Shown here: positions 61,136 to 64,000 of the stretch, one piece after another
How positions within the stretch are numbered: position 1 is the stretch's first letter
Layout: every line of letters begins with the position of its first letter
Assembly (NCBI RefSeq): GCF_018283675.1
Contig: NZ_JAGVRK010000001.1
Coordinates: 3,162,001 to 3,226,000 of the forward strand
Direction of reading: 5' to 3'
Origin: Metabacillus flavus
Lineage (GTDB): Bacteria > Bacillota > Bacilli > Bacillales > Bacillaceae
DNA: 64,000 nucleotides
The notes under the pieces: generated by a model
Told to the model about the DNA's origin: nothing
Database searches by the model: none
Seen by the model: the letters and a program-made list of their open reading frames with translations, nothing else
Program-made: the position numbers and the translations under genes

Positions 61136-61618
61136 TTATAAAAATAAGTTATATGCGGAGTAATGAAATTGCTCACCGGGGTCCAGCTGGTCAAATAACT
61201 TCAGTTTCGGATGGATATCTTTTTCTGCCAGAGCGGTAAGCAGCAAAGACGAATCCGGATCCGTTTTCAGCTGCTCGTAAGGAATAAATGCTGCCTCAAA
61301 AAGCTCATCTTCCTGGATGCGGATTACATTGCTTGCTGCCCGAAGTTTAAAGATAATCATGTTATCACTAACCTGTCCTTTTATAACGCCGGATCTTACC
61401 CCTACAATTCCATCGATGACCGCCTTAACCCCTGTTTCCTCATAAACCTCTCTGATTACAGCCTGATCAACCGTTTCATTCCCATCCACAAACCCAGCCG
61501 GCAAGGACCACTTCCCCATCAATCCCCCGTATTTCTTTTTTACAACAAGCCACCTGTTCGATTCATCGGTAACGATACCTGCAGCAGCCAGCCAAACATT
61601 TCCCCGTTTACTTGTCAT
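61136..61618 (-). CDS. Nudix hydrolase
   Basis: A 160-residue Nudix protein. The Nudix box runs from GFVDGNETVDQAVIREVYEE to TGVK, with all Gly and Glu of GX5EX7REUXEEXGU in place. The substrate is a nucleoside diphosphate linked to some group and cannot be named. AGAGGAGTGGCATC precedes the ATG. It is a single gene between yuiA and yumB. Confidence 0.93.
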   Translation of the reverse strand: MTSKRGNVWLAAAGIVTDESNRWLVVKKKYGGLMGKWSLPAGFVDGNETVDQAVIREVYEETGVKAVIDGIVGVRSGVIKGQVSDNMIIFKLRAASNVIRIQEDELFEAAFIPYEQLKTDPDSSLLLTALAEKDIHPKLKLFDQLDPGEQFHYSAYNLFL

Positions 61619-61680
61619 GATGCCACTCCTCTATCTGTCATTCCATCAAATGGTATATACTTTTTATTATGTACCCAAAA

Positions 61681-61721
61681 ATAATAAAAGGCAAAAGCTA
61701 TAAGCCTTTGCCTTTCCTTAC
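61681..61721 (-). terminator. Terminator of yumB
   Basis: On the minus strand, AAAGGCAAAGGCTTATAGCTTTTGCCTTTT directly after the yumB stop. Confidence 0.85.
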
Positions 61722-61724
61722 TTA

Positions 61725-62936
61725 TTAAAAGAACTTGAATTTTCCTTTTTTCATGACCATACCAGGTCCGCCCACCATGTATAGGGCACGGTTGTCGATC
61801 ATCTTTTTCATGAACGATGCTTTCGTTCCAACAAGCTTCTTGCCGAAAACGGTTCCCACTGCATCATCTTCACCAAGGGAAGCAACTGTACCTTTAATGT
61901 CAGCTTTAAAGCCTTCCATTTCTCCCTGGCCTTTAATTAATACAGCGAGGTTCTTCGCACAAGTTTCACCCTGCTGCATCGCAATTTGTGCAGTTGGAGG
62001 GTATGGACGGTTGATTTCTTCATTGATAATCAATGAGCAATCTCCAATGATGAATACATCTTTGTGGCCAGGTGCAAGAAGATCAGGAGTAACTTTAACG
62101 CGTCCGCGCATGTTCTCGAATCCAGCTTCTTCTACTACGCTGTTTCCGCGGACTCCAGCAGCCCACACAACTGTTCCAGCTTTGATTTCTTCCATATGGT
62201 CATCTTTAGCAACGACGATTCCATCTTCCGTACATTCTTTAATCGCTGTACCAATTTTAAATTCTACACCTTTGCGCTCAAGGTGGTTAACTGCATATTC
62301 AACAAGTTCCGGATCAAATCCTGGGAGAGCCGTTGGAGCAGCCTCCACACAGATAATGCGGACTTTCTTAGGATCAATATCATATTCACGGCAAAGCTTC
62401 GGTACACGGTTGGAAAGTTCACCAAGGAACTCGATACCTGTGAATCCTGCTCCCCCAACAACAATTGTCAAACGGTCATCATGTTTTACTTCTTCAGTTT
62501 GATACGTTGCGAATTGAAGCTCAATATGCTCGCGAAGCTGGCGTGCAGCATTAATATTTGTAATTCCGAAAGCATACTCTTTCAAGCCTTGAATTCCAAA
62601 AGTTTCCGGCTGAGAACCAAGAGAAACAACCAGATAGTCGTAATCAAGCTCGCCCTTCTCAAGAACAATTGTCTTCTCTTCCGGTTTGATCGCAGTTACT
62701 GTATCCTGAACGAAGTTTACACGGCTGCTGATTACTTCTTTGATTTGGTAACGGCATTTATCGTGATGAAGCGTACCTGCTGAAGCTTCATGCAGCCAAG
62801 TTGTTTCATAATGATAATCATTTTTGTTAACAAGCGTAATATCCGCATCATTAACTCCTACTAATTTAGAAAGACGGTTAACCGTAATTAAACCACCATA
62901 ACCTGCACCTAAAACCACTACTTTTGGTTTTCTCAA
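61725..62936 (-). CDS. yumB: Type II NADH dehydrogenase-like flavoprotein YumB
   Basis: A 403-residue NDH-2 family FAD protein. [20 protein letters not shown] binds [21 protein letters not shown] binds NAD(P)H and [18 protein letters not shown] is the family quinone-side motif. It resembles B. subtilis YumB, which probably passes electrons from NADH to menaquinone. TTG is chosen as the start, nine bases after AAAGGTGAT. The open frame runs about 60 codons upstream but looks non-coding. It is divergent from yumC. Confidence 0.92.
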   Translation of the reverse strand: MRKPKVVVLGAGYGGLITVNRLSKLVGVNDADITLVNKNDYHYETTWLHEASAGTLHHDKCRYQIKEVISSRVNFVQDTVTAIKPEEKTIVLEKGELDYDYLVVSLGSQPETFGIQGLKEYAFGITNINAARQLREHIELQFATYQTEEVKHDDRLTIVVGGAGFTGIEFLGELSNRVPKLCREYDIDPKKVRIICVEAAPTALPGFDPELVEYAVNHLERKGVEFKIGTAIKECTEDGIVVAKDDHMEEIKAGTVVWAAGVRGNSVVEEAGFENMRGRVKVTPDLLAPGHKDVFIIGDCSLIINEEINRPYPPTAQIAMQQGETCAKNLAVLIKGQGEMEGFKADIKGTVASLGEDDAVGTVFGKKLVGTKASFMKKMIDNRALYMVGGPGMVMKKGKFKFF

Positions 62937-63315
62937 GACGATCACATCACCTTTACTTAATTTGTCGGTAAAAGAACTAAAATGATACCTGTGTATATTT
63001 TCCGCTCTTTTCACCATTTTATTTTGTTTTTCGCCAAAAACTTTGTGAAATACTTCACTATATAGTGCGCAAAAAATAATCCAACACATAAAGAATGGTT
63101 CACAAAAAATTAACAATTATGCCTATTACCAATATTAATCCTTTGTGAATTGTTTTTCAAGCTATAATTAGCCCAAATCATCTGTTGCGAAAATTCCGAA
63201 AATAATGTAGGATACTTACTTAAATTGCATTCTTTTCACCAATTGAAAAGCCTGCAAGCTCTAATCAGGAAAAACTTACCGTTTTTTTATGGAAGATGAG
63301 CTTCCTAAAAAAATA

Positions 63316-63344
63316 TGGTATGATGTCAATAAGAATAGTTATCA
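63316..63344 (+). promoter_or_regulatory. Candidate yumC promoter with Fur-box-like site
   Basis: TGGTATGAT is an extended -10. Just downstream, TAAGAATAGTTATCA matches 11 of 14 defined bases of the 7-1-7 Fur box TGATAATNATTATCA. Confidence 0.4.
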
Positions 63345-63360
63345 ATTAGGGGGTTACATT

Positions 63361-64000
63361 GTGAAAGAAGATACAAAGGTTTACGACATTACGATCATTG
63401 GCGGAGGGCCAGTCGGCCTGTTCACTGCATTTTACGGAGGAATGAGACAAGCAAGCGTTAAAATCATCGAAAGTCTCCCTCAGCTTGGCGGACAGCTTTC
63501 TGCCCTTTATCCTGAAAAATACATATATGATGTAGCTGGTTTTCCAAAAGTCCGTGCCCAGGAGCTCATCAACAATTTAAAAGAGCAAATGGCAATGTTC
63601 GATCCTGCTGTTGCCCTGGATCAGGCAGTGGAAGATGTTGAAAAACAGGCGGACGGCGTATTTAAGCTGACAACCAACTCTGAAATCCACTATACAAAAA
63701 CCATCATCATCACCGCCGGAAACGGAGCATTCCAGCCGCGCCGCCTGGAACTTGAAAATGCTGCACAATACGAAGGCAAAAACATGCACTACTTCATCGA
63801 TGATCTTAACTCCTTTGCCGGCAAACGCGTCATGATCTGCGGCGGCGGAGATTCAGCTCTTGACTGGGCCCTTATGCTTGAGCCAATCGCAGAAAAAGTA
63901 ATCCTTGTTCACCGCCGCGACAAATTCCGCGCTCACGAACACAGCGTTGAGCAGCTGATGAACTCCAAGGTCGAAGTCATGACGCCATTTATACCTGAAG
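63361..64000 (+). CDS. yumC: Ferredoxin/flavodoxin-NADP+ reductase YumC, 3' end beyond the window
   Basis: The first 213 codons of a thioredoxin-reductase-like ferredoxin-NADP reductase. The FAD-binding [20 protein letters not shown] and NADPH-binding [15 protein letters not shown] are visible, but the CxxC of thioredoxin reductase is absent, as expected for YumC. It supplies reduced ferredoxin or flavodoxin for iron-sulphur and fatty acid pathways and is essential in B. subtilis. The start is GTG after TAGGGGGTTACATT. Confidence 0.95.
   Translation, partial: MKEDTKVYDITIIGGGPVGLFTAFYGGMRQASVKIIESLPQLGGQLSALYPEKYIYDVAGFPKVRAQELINNLKEQMAMFDPAVALDQAVEDVEKQADGVFKLTTNSEIHYTKTIIITAGNGAFQPRRLELENAAQYEGKNMHYFIDDLNSFAGKRVMICGGGDSALDWALMLEPIAEKVILVHRRDKFRAHEHSVEQLMNSKVEVMTPFIPE

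Noticed and set aside
61735-62783. Two long plus-strand frames (255 and 239 codons)
   Set aside because: They are shadows of yumB, which has all NDH-2 motifs in the minus frame.

Overview
The window is chromosomal DNA from a low-to-moderate GC Gram-positive endospore former of the Bacillaceae. Gene content and order closely follow the Bacillus subtilis yug-kin-kap-pbpD-mrp-com-yue-yui-yum stretch, but many intergenic regions, small genes and inserted genes differ. It looks like a Bacillus or Metabacillus-type species rather than B. subtilis itself. No rRNA, tRNA, CRISPR array, prophage or transposase gene was seen. Almost all genes carry strong AGGAGG-type ribosome binding sites, and these decide many of the starts given here.

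Region by region. 0-5.8 kb: a short Mistic (mstX) with the potassium channel yugO, yugN, pgi, an acetyltransferase, an iron alcohol dehydrogenase and yuzA. 5.8-12.5 kb: yugI flanked by two copies of a non-coding repeat element, a frameshifted unknown gene, an XRE regulator, the alaR-alaT alanine operon, a frameshifted yugF, yugE and patB. 12.7-18.9 kb: sporulation kinase kinB, then an apparently inserted Cu/Zn superoxide dismutase-like lipoprotein, kapB, kapD, pbpD and yuxK. 19-26.7 kb: yufK, the complete seven-gene mrpABCDEFG cation/proton antiporter operon, and an AlkD-like gene joined to its end. 27-33.2 kb: yuxO, a SIMPL protein, and the complete degQ-comQ-comX-comP-comA quorum-sensing cassette. 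Its pheromone gene (53 codons) and degQ (46 codons) are too short for ordinary ORF lists.

33.4-44.1 kb: small spore-related and membrane genes, a TerC protein, an aldo/keto reductase and an HpaB-type hydroxylase. Next comes a divergent cluster of spore-type genes: three GerPA/GerPF-like proteins, an Hsp20 protein and a coiled-coil protein, with matching mother-cell-type promoter motifs on both strands. yueF, a HlyC/CorC protein, yuzF and yueE follow. 44.2-47 kb: the CssRS secretion-stress two-component system with a secreted, highly charged helical protein beside it. 47.2-53.7 kb: adeR-ald, an OsmC protein, a PAS sensor kinase, a molybdopterin oxidoreductase and bioY with a candidate BirA operator. 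54-64 kb: a 54-codon small gene, yuiF, a Gly/Phe/Tyr-rich repeat protein, pepA (yuiE), a DUF309 protein, yuiD, a BtuF-like protein, yuiC, yuiB, yuiA, a Nudix hydrolase, yumB and the start of yumC, which runs off the end.

How the genes work together. Several modules feed the same stationary-phase decisions. KinB with KapB, KapD and the PAS kinase points to the Spo0A phosphorelay. ComQXPA with DegQ points to cell-density control of competence and exoenzymes. CssRS senses secretion stress. Mrp and YuiF handle sodium and pH. AlaR/AlaT and AdeR/Ald handle alanine.

The most notable observations are: the divergent ComX with its tryptophan next to last and the AT-rich comQXP block; two apparent frameshifts at G runs 3 kb apart; a dispersed MITE-like GC-rich element whose ends look inverted; the SodC-like protein with an apparently missing copper ligand between kinB and kapB; and the divergent spore cluster with paired AC-N17-CATA promoters.
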